A stretch of 64,000 nt of DNA, taken from assembly GCF_013459645.1 (NCBI RefSeq), contig NZ_CP054862.1, positions 186,001 through 250,000 of the forward strand, in the 5' to 3' direction. Under the pieces are notes generated by a model that did no database searches, was not told where the DNA came from, and saw only the letters and a list, made by a program, of their open reading frames with translations. This stretch comes from Martelella sp. NC20. Its GTDB lineage: Bacteria; Pseudomonadota; Alphaproteobacteria; Rhizobiales; Rhizobiaceae. The number at the start of each line of letters is the position of its first letter. Positions within the stretch are counted from its first letter, which is position 1. A program made the position numbers and the translations under genes. This document shows, piece by piece, positions 52,629 to 60,744 of the stretch.

Positions 52629-52650
52629 CTATATAATAATCATTATATAG
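52629..52650. promoter_or_regulatory. Palindrome upstream of the toxin-antitoxin operon
   Basis: CTATATAAT (52629-52637) and ATTATATAG (52642-52650) form a nine-base perfect inverted repeat around AATC, 13 bases before the antitoxin start. It overlaps a plausible -10 region (TATAAT at 52632-52637). It is the expected place for autoregulation by the antitoxin or the complex. Confidence 0.65.
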
Positions 52651-52663
52651 AGAGGTTGCAGCT

Positions 52664-52891
52664 ATGCAGAGTGTGAAGATTACAACGGTTGGCGCATCGT
52701 CCGGCGTCATCCTCACCAAGGAAATAATGGCCCATCTGAAGGTCAAGAAGGGCGACACCCTCTATCTGACCGAAACAGCCGATGGAGGCTATCGCCTTAC
52801 GCCCTATAATCCCGAATTCGTCCGCCAGATGGAACTCGCCGACGAAATCATGCACGACGACCGCGAGGTATTGCGCGCGCTGGCAAAATGA
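52664..52891 (+). CDS. AbrB/MazE-type antitoxin of the Doc toxin
   Basis: DNA-binding antitoxin of 75 residues with an N-terminal swapped-hairpin fold (VKITTVGASSGVILTKEIMA, then HLKVKKGDTLYLTE). The C-terminal tail (NPEFVRQMELADEIMHDDRE, then VLRALAK) is predicted helical and would wrap the toxin. The stop overlaps the toxin start by four bases. The pairing of this antitoxin type with Doc is common. Confidence 0.9.
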   Translation: MQSVKITTVGASSGVILTKEIMAHLKVKKGDTLYLTETADGGYRLTPYNPEFVRQMELADEIMHDDREVLRALAK

Positions 52892-53289
52892 CGGGTGTCG
52901 CAATGAAGACTTGGCGGTGGATCGAACCGGCTGTCATATATGCGGTTCACGACAGGCAGCTGTCGGAACATGGCGGTTCCGAGGGCATCCGTAATGCTGA
53001 CGGGATAGAAAGCGCCTTGGCCCGTCCGCAGAATCTGGCCGCGTATGGCACGCCGGACGCGTCAGACCTTGCCGCAGCCTATGCCTTCGGTCTCGCCAAG
53101 AACCATGGTTTCATGGATGGCAACAAACGCACGGCATGGATCGCGGCGCGTCTTTTTCTTGCTGATAACGGATACCGGCTTAGCTTTCAGCCCGCCGAAG
53201 CAATCCAGTTGATGGAAGGGGTTGCTGGCGGCGTGATCGGAGAAGAGGAACTCGCGCGCTGGTTCAGAGAACGTCTGTTAGAAGAGTAG
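52888..53289 (+). CDS. doc: Doc-type (death-on-curing) Fic-fold toxin
   Basis: Fic-fold toxin of 133 residues; Doc phosphorylates elongation factor Tu and stops translation. The active-site motif is KNHGFMDGNKRTA, matching the Doc consensus HxFxDGNKR rather than the AMP-transferring Fic motif with GNGR. The N-terminal MKTWRWIEPAVIYAVHDRQL and the ALARPQN segment are typical. The first ATG lies in the ATGA overlap with the antitoxin; the ATG five codons later is also possible. All active-site residues are present, so it is probably functional. Confidence 0.92.
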   Translation: MTGVAMKTWRWIEPAVIYAVHDRQLSEHGGSEGIRNADGIESALARPQNLAAYGTPDASDLAAAYAFGLAKNHGFMDGNKRTAWIAARLFLADNGYRLSFQPAEAIQLMEGVAGGVIGEEELARWFRERLLEE

Positions 53290-53385
53290 ACAGAGGCCTC
53301 GCAATTTTGGGCTTTTTCGGCGAGCAAAGGCGGCTTTCAGCCGAAGTCAATTCATGATTCCGGACCTATGGTTTCCTAAGAGTTA

Positions 53386-53434
53386 GCGCGTCGGGCGAAA
53401 AAGTGGAATCCGGTTTCTCGTTAACCCGACGCGC
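53386..53434. repeat. Intergenic palindrome (GCGCGTCGGG...CCCGACGCGC), rhizobial type
   Basis: Ten-base perfect arms (53386-53395 and 53425-53434) around 29 bases that include GTGGAATCCGG. From memory, elements with this GCGCGTCGGG arm and a GTGGAATCCGG centre are frequent between genes in rhizobia, which supports the assignment of the organism. It may also act as a transcript end for the toxin gene. Confidence 0.65.
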
Positions 53435-53452
53435 CAAAATAAAGAATCTAGA

Positions 53453-53484
53453 CCCTCGGGCGATGCCGTTTAGTCGCCCGAGGG
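53453..53484. terminator. Strong stem-loop between convergent toxin and TetR genes
   Basis: CCCTCGGGCGA (53453-53463) and TCGCCCGAGGG (53474-53484) form an 11-base perfect stem with a 10-base loop. It lies between the convergent doc and tetR genes and could terminate in either direction, although T-runs are weak. The rest of the 53290-53642 gap holds no gene that I can support. Confidence 0.6.
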
Positions 53485-53642
53485 GCTAGTCTGGCGGAAT
53501 CTCTGCGGCCAGAGAGACGGCAGGTTCATCGATGCATAAAATCCGACCGTCACTCAAACAGATCCAATTCTAGACAACCTCGAGATCATCCTGTTGATCT
53601 GCCATTGTGAAATGCTCTGGCCGAAAAGCCCGCGCGGGATAT

Positions 53643-54293
53643 TCAGGTTTCGTTTCCAGGCGCAGCATCCCCTTCGGGCGCCTTGTACACGGCACGGCTC
53701 CATATGCTGCTTGCTTCCTTCACAACCTTGTCGAAATCGAAATCGCCGGATTTCGGCTGCCAGTCGAAAGAAAGCCAGCTGTAAGATGTAAACTCGACCA
53801 TAATCACCAGCAGGAACGATGCAATGTCCGGGTCGACATCATGGCATTTTCCGCTTTCAACGCCGCGTTCGATATGTTCGCGAACGCGGTTGATGAACTT
53901 CCCGCGCAGTTCGTTCAGGGTTTCCGCCACTTCGGTATCGAAGGTGGCGACCTGAATGACGCTGCGCATGAAGGCCCGGTGGCGATAGAACATCTCCATA
54001 TAGGTGCGGTTGGCATTTTCGACGCGTTGCTGCGGCGTGCCCGACTGGCGCGAGGAAGACAGCATGAACATCTCCCCCACAACGGTCGCAAGAATCGCCG
54101 AGAACACCTCGTTGCGATTCTTGAAATAGAGATAGAACGCTCCCCTGCTGACTCCAGCCCGTTCAACGATGTCGGCGACTGTGGTGCCGAAGTAGCCTTT
54201 CTGCGAGAAGACCGTTTCCGCCGCCTGAAGGATGAGGGTCTCGGTGTCATGGCTCGAGCCGCGCTCGGGCTTGGCGTGTGCTGGTTGTTTCAA
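53643..54293 (-). CDS. TetR-family transcriptional regulator
   Basis: Regulator of 216 residues. The N-terminal helix-turn-helix is typical (ETVFSQKGYFGTTVADIVER, then AGVSRGAFYLYFKNRNEVFS). The C-terminal ligand domain is helical and unassigned. It diverges from the Liv-type operon, and three TGACA-N4-TGTCA sites lie between the two starts. It probably represses both, with a CoA ester or the imported compound as ligand. Confidence 0.92.
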   Translation of the reverse strand: MKQPAHAKPERGSSHDTETLILQAAETVFSQKGYFGTTVADIVERAGVSRGAFYLYFKNRNEVFSAILATVVGEMFMLSSSRQSGTPQQRVENANRTYMEMFYRHRAFMRSVIQVATFDTEVAETLNELRGKFINRVREHIERGVESGKCHDVDPDIASFLLVIMVEFTSYSWLSFDWQPKSGDFDFDKVVKEASSIWSRAVYKAPEGDAAPGNET

Positions 54294-54339
54294 TGGTGTT
54301 TCCGTTGTTCGGTTATGGTCGCGCGCTTGCGATGAACAC

Positions 54340-54353
54340 TGACATTTATGTCA
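54340..54353. promoter_or_regulatory. TetR operator 1 (TGACATTTATGTCA)
   Basis: Five-base perfect arms TGACA/TGTCA around TTTA, 47 bases upstream of the tetR start. First of three sites with identical arms and spacing in this divergent region; its position suits autorepression. Confidence 0.7.
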
Positions 54354-54468
54354 CCTCGTTTCAATCGCAAACCCGAGCCGGTGTCGGGAAATTTCTCCTT
54401 AATATTCCTGCTATTGGCGTGCCGACGCCATGTTCGGACAATTGATTTCGTTAGGTTCCAATTGACAC

Positions 54469-54482
54469 TGACATCAGTGTCA
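54469..54482. promoter_or_regulatory. TetR operator 2 (TGACATCAGTGTCA), in a larger palindrome
   Basis: Same TGACA-N4-TGTCA format with TCAG inside. It is also nested in a nine-base palindrome TGACACTGA-CA-TCAGTGTCA (54463-54482), so two overlapping registers of the site exist here. Confidence 0.7.
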
Positions 54483-54535
54483 GTTATCCATTCGTCACTC
54501 TTCGATATTTACATTGGTACAAGCGAATTAGATGC

Positions 54536-54549
54536 TGACACCAATGTCA
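54536..54549. promoter_or_regulatory. TetR operator 3 (TGACACCAATGTCA)
   Basis: Third copy, with CCAA in the centre, 31 bases before the start of the binding-protein gene and close to its AGGAGGAG ribosome site. Binding would block transcription start or early elongation of the Liv-type operon. Confidence 0.7.
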
Positions 54550-54580
54550 TATTTCGCGAAGAGCAGGAGGAGATTGAAAC

Positions 54581-55834
54581 ATGAACGGTTTTCGGAAATT
54601 ACTCGCATCCGGTGCGCTTTCGGCGCTCGGCGTCGTTGCCGGCACCCTGCCAGCGACCGCAGCCGACCCCGTCAAGGTCGGCTATATCATCCCGCTTTCG
54701 GGTGGCGCCGCAGCCTCGATCGGCCAGGAGATGAGCAGGGCAACCCACATGGCCGTCGAGCAGATCAACGCTGCCGGCGGCATTGCCTCGCTCGACGGCG
54801 CCCCGATCGAGCTTCTCGAAGTTGACTCGCGCGGCGACCCGAAGGTTGCCCTCACCGAGGCCGAGAGGCTGATCACCGTCGAGGACGTCTCGGTCATGAT
54901 CGGCGCCTTTCAGAGCTCGGTCACCTTCCCGGCCACGGCTGTTGCCGAAAAATACGGCGTTCCGTGGATCGTTGATCTGGCAGCCAAGGCCGACATCACC
55001 GAGCGCGGCTACAAATATGTGTTCCGCCCCACGCAGGTTCCGTCTTCAGGCAATGCCGACAGCGTCGTCGATTTCGTGACCTGGGCGAACGAGACGACAG
55101 GCGACCCGGCGAAAACCGCAGCGATCGTCTATGAAAACACCGATTGGGGTCAGGATCTGGCACAGCGCCTCCGCCAGCGCTTCGATGAAGCCGGGATCGA
55201 GATCGTGCTTGATGAATCCTACCCTGCCAATGCGCCGGACCTCAGGCCGCTGGTCCTGAAGGTGAAGGGCCGCAAGCCCGACGTGATTTCGGTCACAGCC
55301 TATGCCGCCGACGCCATCCAGCTTCACAAGCTGATCGCGCAGATGCAGATCGACGCCAAGGCCGTGATCGGCAGCGGCGCCGGCCAGGTCGACCCGACAT
55401 TCATTCCCTCCGTCGGCGAGGCGGGAACGGAAGGCATTGTCAGCACCAATGGCTGGGCCGGCTACGAATCGACCATCAATACCCCCTTCGCCAAGGATTT
55501 CTGGGACAGTTATGTCGCAGCATACGACACTGAACCGTCAGAATTCTCGGTCGTCGCCTATTCTGTCGTCTGGATCCTCAAGGATGCCCTCGAGCGCGCC
55601 GGTTCCACTGATCCGGATGCAATTCGCGATGCGCTCGCCCAAACGCGTTTCGAAGGCAATGATGTCGCACAGTTGCTCGGCTACGACGTGGTGTTCGACG
55701 AGAAGGGGCAAAACACCAAAAAGCGCTTCGTTGTCCAGCAGATTTCGGAGGGTGTCTACCGGACCGTGTGGCCAGAGCAAGTGGCAGCTCCCGGCTACGA
55801 GATGAAGTGGCCCGTCGGCAAGGCCGTCAACTGA
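54581..55834 (+). CDS. Branched-chain amino acid-type (Liv) ABC substrate-binding protein
   Basis: Periplasmic type 1 binding protein of 417 residues. The signal peptide ends at TAA-D near residue 28 (GTLPATAADPVKVG). Family features are VGYIIPLSGGAAASIGQEM, THMAVEQINAAGGIA and VSVMIGAFQSSVTFPATAVA. AGGAGGAG lies ten bases before the ATG. Relatives bind amino acids, amides, urea or aromatic acids; the downstream CoA ligase favours a carboxylate-type or amide ligand. A stem-loop follows the gene. Confidence 0.93.
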   Translation: MNGFRKLLASGALSALGVVAGTLPATAADPVKVGYIIPLSGGAAASIGQEMSRATHMAVEQINAAGGIASLDGAPIELLEVDSRGDPKVALTEAERLITVEDVSVMIGAFQSSVTFPATAVAEKYGVPWIVDLAAKADITERGYKYVFRPTQVPSSGNADSVVDFVTWANETTGDPAKTAAIVYENTDWGQDLAQRLRQRFDEAGIEIVLDESYPANAPDLRPLVLKVKGRKPDVISVTAYAADAIQLHKLIAQMQIDAKAVIGSGAGQVDPTFIPSVGEAGTEGIVSTNGWAGYESTINTPFAKDFWDSYVAAYDTEPSEFSVVAYSVVWILKDALERAGSTDPDAIRDALAQTRFEGNDVAQLLGYDVVFDEKGQNTKKRFVVQQISEGVYRTVWPEQVAAPGYEMKWPVGKAVN

Positions 55835-55859
55835 TCTCATCCGATCTACAGTCAGCATC

Positions 55860-55883
55860 GCCGCCCTTCAAGCGGAGGGCGGC
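55860..55883 (+). terminator. Stem-loop after the Liv-type binding-protein gene
   Basis: GCCGCCCT (55860-55867) and AGGGCGGC (55876-55883) form an eight-base perfect stem with an eight-base loop, 25 bases after the binding-protein stop and 34 bases before the permease start. It is likely an attenuator or message-stabilising stem rather than a full terminator. Confidence 0.55.
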
Positions 55884-55917
55884 TCCTGCATCAGACACTC
55901 ATTTCGAGGGCCGATCG

Positions 55918-56799
55918 ATGTCGACCATATTACTTCAGGCGCTCCTCAACGGAATCGCGAGCGGCGCTGTCTACGGGCTGATTGCGCTCGGGCTCAGTCT
56001 CCAGTTCGGCGTGATGAAAATCATCAACTTCGCCCATGGCTCGTTTCTGATGATCGCGATGTATATCGCGGTCTGGGCGACAAGGAGCCTTGGGCTGCAT
56101 CCGCTCGCCGTGATCATTCCTGTCGCAGCCATACTGTTCGTCGCCGGTTATTACATCCAGCGTTTCATGATCGAGCCGATCTACCGTAAGGAAGCGACCC
56201 GTGAACCGATCGGGGTGCTGATCTTCACCACCGGGCTCTGGATATTCCTCGATCATCTGTTCCTGATGATTGCCGGACCGGATTACCAGGTCATGTCCGG
56301 CAACTGGTCAAACGAGATCGTTCTGATCGGAGACCTGATCTTCTCGCTGCCGCAGATCGCTGGCTTCGTCATCGCCACACTGGTGACGATCGGCGTGATC
56401 CTCTATCTCGGCAAAACCCGCAGCGGTCGCATGATCCGCGCGACCGGCCAGGACCGGGAAGCAGCAAGCGTGCTCGGCATCGACAGCACCCATGTCTACC
56501 AGGTGTCCTTCGCGATCGGGCTCGCGGTCGTCGGCGTCGCCGGCTGCCTGCTGGTGCCGCTTTATCCGGTCAACCCCTTCGTCGGCGATATTTTCGGCCT
56601 GCGCGCCTTCATCATCGTCGTGCTCGGCGGCATGGGCTCCATCGGCGGCGCCTTCTGGGGCGGAATCATCATAGGCATTCTCGAATCCGTCGGCGCGCAA
56701 TTTGTGCCGGTATCCTTCGCCGAAGCCCTGATCTTCATCGTATTCCTCGCCGTGCTCTACATCCGGCCGGCGGGCCTGTTCGGACTGGAGCGCGAATGA
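55918..56799 (+). CDS. Liv-type ABC importer permease (LivH-like)
   Basis: Inner-membrane permease of 293 residues with about eight hydrophobic segments. The N-terminus LLQALLNGIASGAVYGLIAL and LSLQFGVMKIINFAHGSFLM are diagnostic for LivH. The start at 55918 follows GAGGGCC weakly; the frame is open from 55768 through the intergenic stem-loop, so the earlier start is rejected. Its last four bases overlap the LivM-like gene. Confidence 0.94.
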   Translation: MSTILLQALLNGIASGAVYGLIALGLSLQFGVMKIINFAHGSFLMIAMYIAVWATRSLGLHPLAVIIPVAAILFVAGYYIQRFMIEPIYRKEATREPIGVLIFTTGLWIFLDHLFLMIAGPDYQVMSGNWSNEIVLIGDLIFSLPQIAGFVIATLVTIGVILYLGKTRSGRMIRATGQDREAASVLGIDSTHVYQVSFAIGLAVVGVAGCLLVPLYPVNPFVGDIFGLRAFIIVVLGGMGSIGGAFWGGIIIGILESVGAQFVPVSFAEALIFIVFLAVLYIRPAGLFGLERE

Positions 56800-57797
56800 C
56801 CATGCCATCAAAACTGCTTGCGTGGGGCCTTGGCGCTGTTCTCGTACTTGGCATCCCCTTCGTCTTTTCCAACCCCTACTGGCTGTCCATCGTCATTCTG
56901 GTTCTGCTCTACGCCTATCTCGCCTATGCCTGGAACCTGATCGGCGGGATCGGCGGCCAGCTCTCGCTCGGCCATGCGGCCTGGTTCGGGATCGGCGCCT
57001 ACACGTCGACCGTGCTGTTCATCGATTTCGGTCTCACTCCGTGGATCGGCATGCTTGCCGGTGCAGTTATTGCCGGTGCGATCGCCGCCGTCATCGGCCT
57101 GCCCTGCTTCAGGCTGCGCGGCGCCTATTTCGCCCTGGCGACGATTGCCGCCACAATGGTGCTGCGCATCATCGTGGAAAATACCCATGGCCTGCTCGGC
57201 GGTCCGCGCGGACTGGAAGTGACGCTGATGCGCGACGCTCCCCTGTTGTTCCAGCACACGCGTAAGGAGTTCTATTACGCCGTGGCGGTCGTTATGGTCG
57301 CGGCTGCCTTCCTGATTAATCGCGCAGTGCTGCACTCGCGTTTCGGCGCCTATCTGACGGCGATCCGCAATGACCAGGAGGCCGCTCTCGCGCTTGGCGT
57401 CAACGTCGGGCGCTACAAGCTCATGGCCTATGTGCTGAGTGCTGCCATGACCGCGATCGGCGGCACGTTCTACGCCCAGTTCGTGCTGTTCATCAGCCCG
57501 GAGAAGGTCTTCGGCGTCGCGCTCAGCGTCCAGATCGCTGTCGTCTGCATCATTGGCGGGAGAGGCACGCTCTGGGGGCCGATGCTCGGCGCCACCCTGC
57601 TGCTTCTCGGCGAGGAGGCGGCCCGCCGTTTCACCGGCGGCATCGTCGGCGCGGACATGCTGCTCTACGGCCTGATCCTGATGCTCGTCATCGCCTTTGA
57701 ACCGCGCGGCCTCGTCGCCATCCTCGGCCGCATCGCCGCGTCACTTTCCCGTTCAAATGCAAAACCCTCCATGGAGAAGAATGATGGCGCTGCTTGA
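56796..57797 (+). CDS. Liv-type ABC importer permease (LivM-like)
   Basis: Second permease, 333 residues, with about nine hydrophobic segments. Diagnostic stretches are AYAWNLIGGIGGQLSLGHAA near residue 45, ACFRLRGAYFALATIA-type IGLPCFRLRGAYFALATIAA and RNDQEAALALGVNVGRYKL. The C-terminal tail after ALEPRG-type FEPRGLVAI extends about 25 residues and overlaps the LivG-like gene. Confidence 0.94.
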   Translation: MTMPSKLLAWGLGAVLVLGIPFVFSNPYWLSIVILVLLYAYLAYAWNLIGGIGGQLSLGHAAWFGIGAYTSTVLFIDFGLTPWIGMLAGAVIAGAIAAVIGLPCFRLRGAYFALATIAATMVLRIIVENTHGLLGGPRGLEVTLMRDAPLLFQHTRKEFYYAVAVVMVAAAFLINRAVLHSRFGAYLTAIRNDQEAALALGVNVGRYKLMAYVLSAAMTAIGGTFYAQFVLFISPEKVFGVALSVQIAVVCIIGGRGTLWGPMLGATLLLLGEEAARRFTGGIVGADMLLYGLILMLVIAFEPRGLVAILGRIAASLSRSNAKPSMEKNDGAA

Positions 57798-58503
57798 ATT
57801 TCGCAATGTTGCCAAAACCTTCGGCGGGTTGCCAGCCATCAGGGACATGTCCTTCGAGGTCGGGAATGGCGAGATTGTAGGCTTGATCGGCCCCAATGGC
57901 GCCGGCAAGACCACCTTGTTCTCGATCGCATCCGGTTTCCTCCGTGCTACTCGCGGCAGCGTCTATTTCGATGGTAAGTCGATCGACAGGCTTTCCCCGC
58001 CGGCCATATGCCGACAGGGCCTTTGCCGGACATTCCAGATCGTCCGTCCCTTCGGCGACATGACGGTGCTGGAAAACGTAGCGATCGGTGCGTTCCTGCG
58101 CCATCCCGGCCATCAAGAGGCCGAGCGGCGGGCCATGGCCGTGCTGGAGCGGGTCGGCCTTGTCAGCCGTGCCACCCAACGCGCCCGAACACTGACGCTT
58201 GCCGGGCGCAAGCGGCTGGAAGTGGCCAAAGCTCTCGCTACCGAACCGCGCATCCTGCTGCTTGACGAGGTGATGGCAGGACTGACCACGGTGGAGACCG
58301 GCGCAATGCTCGACTTGCTGCGCAACCTCGCGGCAGACGGGCTCGCCGTGCTGCTGATTGAGCATAACATGCATGCGGTGATGAGCGTTTCCGACCGCAT
58401 CGTCGTGTTGCATCACGGCGTCAAGATCGGCGACGGGTTGCCGGCCGATGTCGCCGCCGACCCGACGGTGATCGCGGCTTATCTGGGAGGAGACGATGAC
58501 TGA
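57784..58503 (+). CDS. Liv-type ABC importer ATPase (LivG-like)
   Basis: ATPase of about 239 residues. Walker A GPNGAGKTT near 38-46, the Q-loop region (RTFQIVRPFGDMTVLENV), the signature region LTLAGRKRLEVAKAL, Walker B ILLLDEVMAGL and the H-loop LIEHNM. The signature LTLAGRKR departs from the usual LSGGQQR-like form but is common in LivG proteins. ATG 57784 is used, with ATG 57781 equally possible; both lie inside the livM-like gene and follow GGAG. Confidence 0.93.
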   Translation: MALLEFRNVAKTFGGLPAIRDMSFEVGNGEIVGLIGPNGAGKTTLFSIASGFLRATRGSVYFDGKSIDRLSPPAICRQGLCRTFQIVRPFGDMTVLENVAIGAFLRHPGHQEAERRAMAVLERVGLVSRATQRARTLTLAGRKRLEVAKALATEPRILLLDEVMAGLTTVETGAMLDLLRNLAADGLAVLLIEHNMHAVMSVSDRIVVLHHGVKIGDGLPADVAADPTVIAAYLGGDDD

Positions 58504-59209
58504 CATCCTCGAAATCAAACAACTCCATTCCGGCTATGGAGATATCCGCATACTGGAAGATATCTCGCTGTCGGTCGCAACCGGCGAGATCGTCAGCATT
58601 CTCGGCGCCAATGGCGCGGGCAAGACCACGCTGATCCGCACGGTCATGGGCACGCTGCCCGCAATGGCCGGGGAGATACGGTTCACGGGCGAGGTCATCT
58701 CCGGAAAACCCGCCCACCAGATCGCCCGGCTCGGGATCGCACAGGTGATGGAGGGCCGTCGGCTCTTCCCGCACATGAATGTCGAGGAAAACCTCTTCGT
58801 CGGCGGCGACATCCTGAAAGACAGGAACAGAACCCGCAACAATCTCGAGTGGATCTATTCGCTGTTCCCACGACTGAAGGAAAGGCGGCACCAACTCGCG
58901 CGCTCCTTCAGCGGCGGCGAACAGCAGATGCTGGCGATCGGCCGTGCGCTGATGACCTCGCCGAAACTGCTGCTGCTCGACGAACCGTCGATCGGGCTTG
59001 CGCCGGTCATGGTCAAGGACATCTTCGCCAAACTGCCGGCGATCAACCGCGAGGGCGTGACGATCCTGCTCGTCGAACAGGACGTGAAACGATCGCTCAA
59101 GCTCGCATCGCGTGGCTACGTCATCGAGCACGGCCGGATCGTGATGGCCGGCAGCAGCGAGCATCTTCTCAACGATGACGGCCTGCGCAAGGCCTATTTG
59201 GGACTTTGA
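58496..59209 (+). CDS. Liv-type ABC importer ATPase (LivF-like)
   Basis: Second ATPase, 237 residues. Walker A GANGAGKTT near 38-46, the signature FSGGEQQMLAIGRAL, Walker B LLLLDEPSIGLAP and the H-loop replaced by VEQDV, as in all LivF proteins. It overlaps the LivG-like gene by eight bases and lies nine bases before the ligase gene, so importer and enzymes share a transcript. Confidence 0.95.
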   Translation: MTDILEIKQLHSGYGDIRILEDISLSVATGEIVSILGANGAGKTTLIRTVMGTLPAMAGEIRFTGEVISGKPAHQIARLGIAQVMEGRRLFPHMNVEENLFVGGDILKDRNRTRNNLEWIYSLFPRLKERRHQLARSFSGGEQQMLAIGRALMTSPKLLLLDEPSIGLAPVMVKDIFAKLPAINREGVTILLVEQDVKRSLKLASRGYVIEHGRIVMAGSSEHLLNDDGLRKAYLGL

Positions 59210-59218
59210 GGTAAATCC

Positions 59219-60724
59219 ATGCTGACACTTTCCGACGCGCTTGCCGCCAATGCCGTCAAATGGCCGGACGCCGTCTGCCTTGCCGATGCGCAGCGGCAGT
59301 TGACCTTTTCAGAACTGAACGCGCGAACAAGCCGGCTTGCCAATGGCCTTCTCTCCATGGGTGTCCGGTCCGGCGATGCCATTGCCGTCTATGCGCGCAA
59401 TTCGATCGAATACATGGAAGTTTTCCATGTCGCCGCCCGGCTCGGCATGCGCCTTGTCACGCTAAACTTCTGGCTTAGAACGACGGAGATGGCCGTGTTG
59501 CTGGATCACTCCGAAGCCCGTTTTCTCGTCATCGGCGAAAGCGCCCAGCACGAGATCGCGGCCCATCGGGCACTCTTTTCCAAAGTCGAGCATGTTCTGG
59601 TGATCGGAAATCCCGTCATCGATGATGCCTGTTCCTGGGCAAGCCTGATGGAGGCCGGAGACGACACCGATCCGGCGATAGCGGTCGATCCGCAGGCGCC
59701 TTTCTGGATGATGTACACCTCCGGCACAACCGGAAACCCCAAGGGCCTCCACCGCTCCTTCCAGCGCACGGCCATGTGCATATGGGCCGGCATCATCGAG
59801 TTCGGCTACACCCGCCACGACCGCTTTCTGGCGCTTTCGCCGTTCTTCCACGGGGTGCATTTCATGCCCCTCATGGTGTTGCAGGCCGGCGGCGGCATCT
59901 ACATTGAACCGGAATTCAAAGCAGCCCGTGTCCTCGAGACCATCGAGAGGCAAGAGATCACGGCGACCTTCATGGTGCCGACCATGCTGAACCTGCTGAT
60001 GCAGGAGCCGCGTTTCGAAGAAACCGACTTTTCCGCATTGCGCTCGGTGGTCACCGGCGGGGCGGCGCTTTCGACCGCGACGAAAGCCTGCGTCATGGAG
60101 GTTATGGGGCCGGTGCTCCACGAGTTCTACGGCGCCAGCGAAAGCGGCTTCATCACCGTGCTGCACCCGGAGGACCAATGGCGCAAGGAACGCTGCTGTG
60201 GCCAGCCCTGTTTCGGCGCCGAAGTCCAGATCCGCGACGAACTGGGCCATCCCCTTCGCGCCGGCGAGATCGGCGAGGTGTTCTCGCGCTGTGAAGGGCG
60301 CTTCGATGCCTACTACAAGGACGAGGCCCGCACCGCTGCGGTTCTTGACAATGGCTGGTTCACCGCCGGCGATCTCGGCCGGATGGACGACGAGGGCTTC
60401 GTCTACATCGTTGACCGCAAGTCCGACCTGATCATCAGCGGCGGCGAAAACGTCTATCCGCGAGAAATCGAAGACGTGCTCTCGAGCCACCCCGGCATTC
60501 TCGAATGCGCGGTGGTGGGCATGCCCGACCCGATCTGGGGTGAAATGGTGGTGGCCGTTGTTGTGCCCGCCGGCAAGACCGGCCCGCGCGCCGAAGACGT
60601 GATCGCCTACTGCTCTGAACGGCTCGCCGGCTTCAAGCGCCCGAGCCGCGTCGAATTCGTTTCCTCTCTCCCGAAAAATGCTTCCGGCAAGATCCTGAAG
60701 CGTGAACTGAAGAATAACCTTTAA
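59219..60724 (+). CDS. AMP-dependent acyl-CoA synthetase/ligase
   Basis: Class I adenylate-forming enzyme of 501 residues that activates a carboxylic acid to its CoA thioester. The phosphate-binding loop is MMYTSGTTGNPKGLHRSF near 160-178, the adenine-binding region EFYGASESGFITVL lies near 300, the hinge is GWFTAGDLGRMDDEGFVYIV and the catalytic lysine near the C-terminus is in NASGKILKREL. Relatives accept medium- to long-chain, aromatic or cyclic acids. Its place between the importer and an M24 hydrolase suggests it activates an acid released from the imported compound. Confidence 0.93.
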   Translation: MLTLSDALAANAVKWPDAVCLADAQRQLTFSELNARTSRLANGLLSMGVRSGDAIAVYARNSIEYMEVFHVAARLGMRLVTLNFWLRTTEMAVLLDHSEARFLVIGESAQHEIAAHRALFSKVEHVLVIGNPVIDDACSWASLMEAGDDTDPAIAVDPQAPFWMMYTSGTTGNPKGLHRSFQRTAMCIWAGIIEFGYTRHDRFLALSPFFHGVHFMPLMVLQAGGGIYIEPEFKAARVLETIERQEITATFMVPTMLNLLMQEPRFEETDFSALRSVVTGGAALSTATKACVMEVMGPVLHEFYGASESGFITVLHPEDQWRKERCCGQPCFGAEVQIRDELGHPLRAGEIGEVFSRCEGRFDAYYKDEARTAAVLDNGWFTAGDLGRMDDEGFVYIVDRKSDLIISGGENVYPREIEDVLSSHPGILECAVVGMPDPIWGEMVVAVVVPAGKTGPRAEDVIAYCSERLAGFKRPSRVEFVSSLPKNASGKILKRELKNNL

Positions 60725-60744
60725 GCATACCAGGAGTTCAATCA

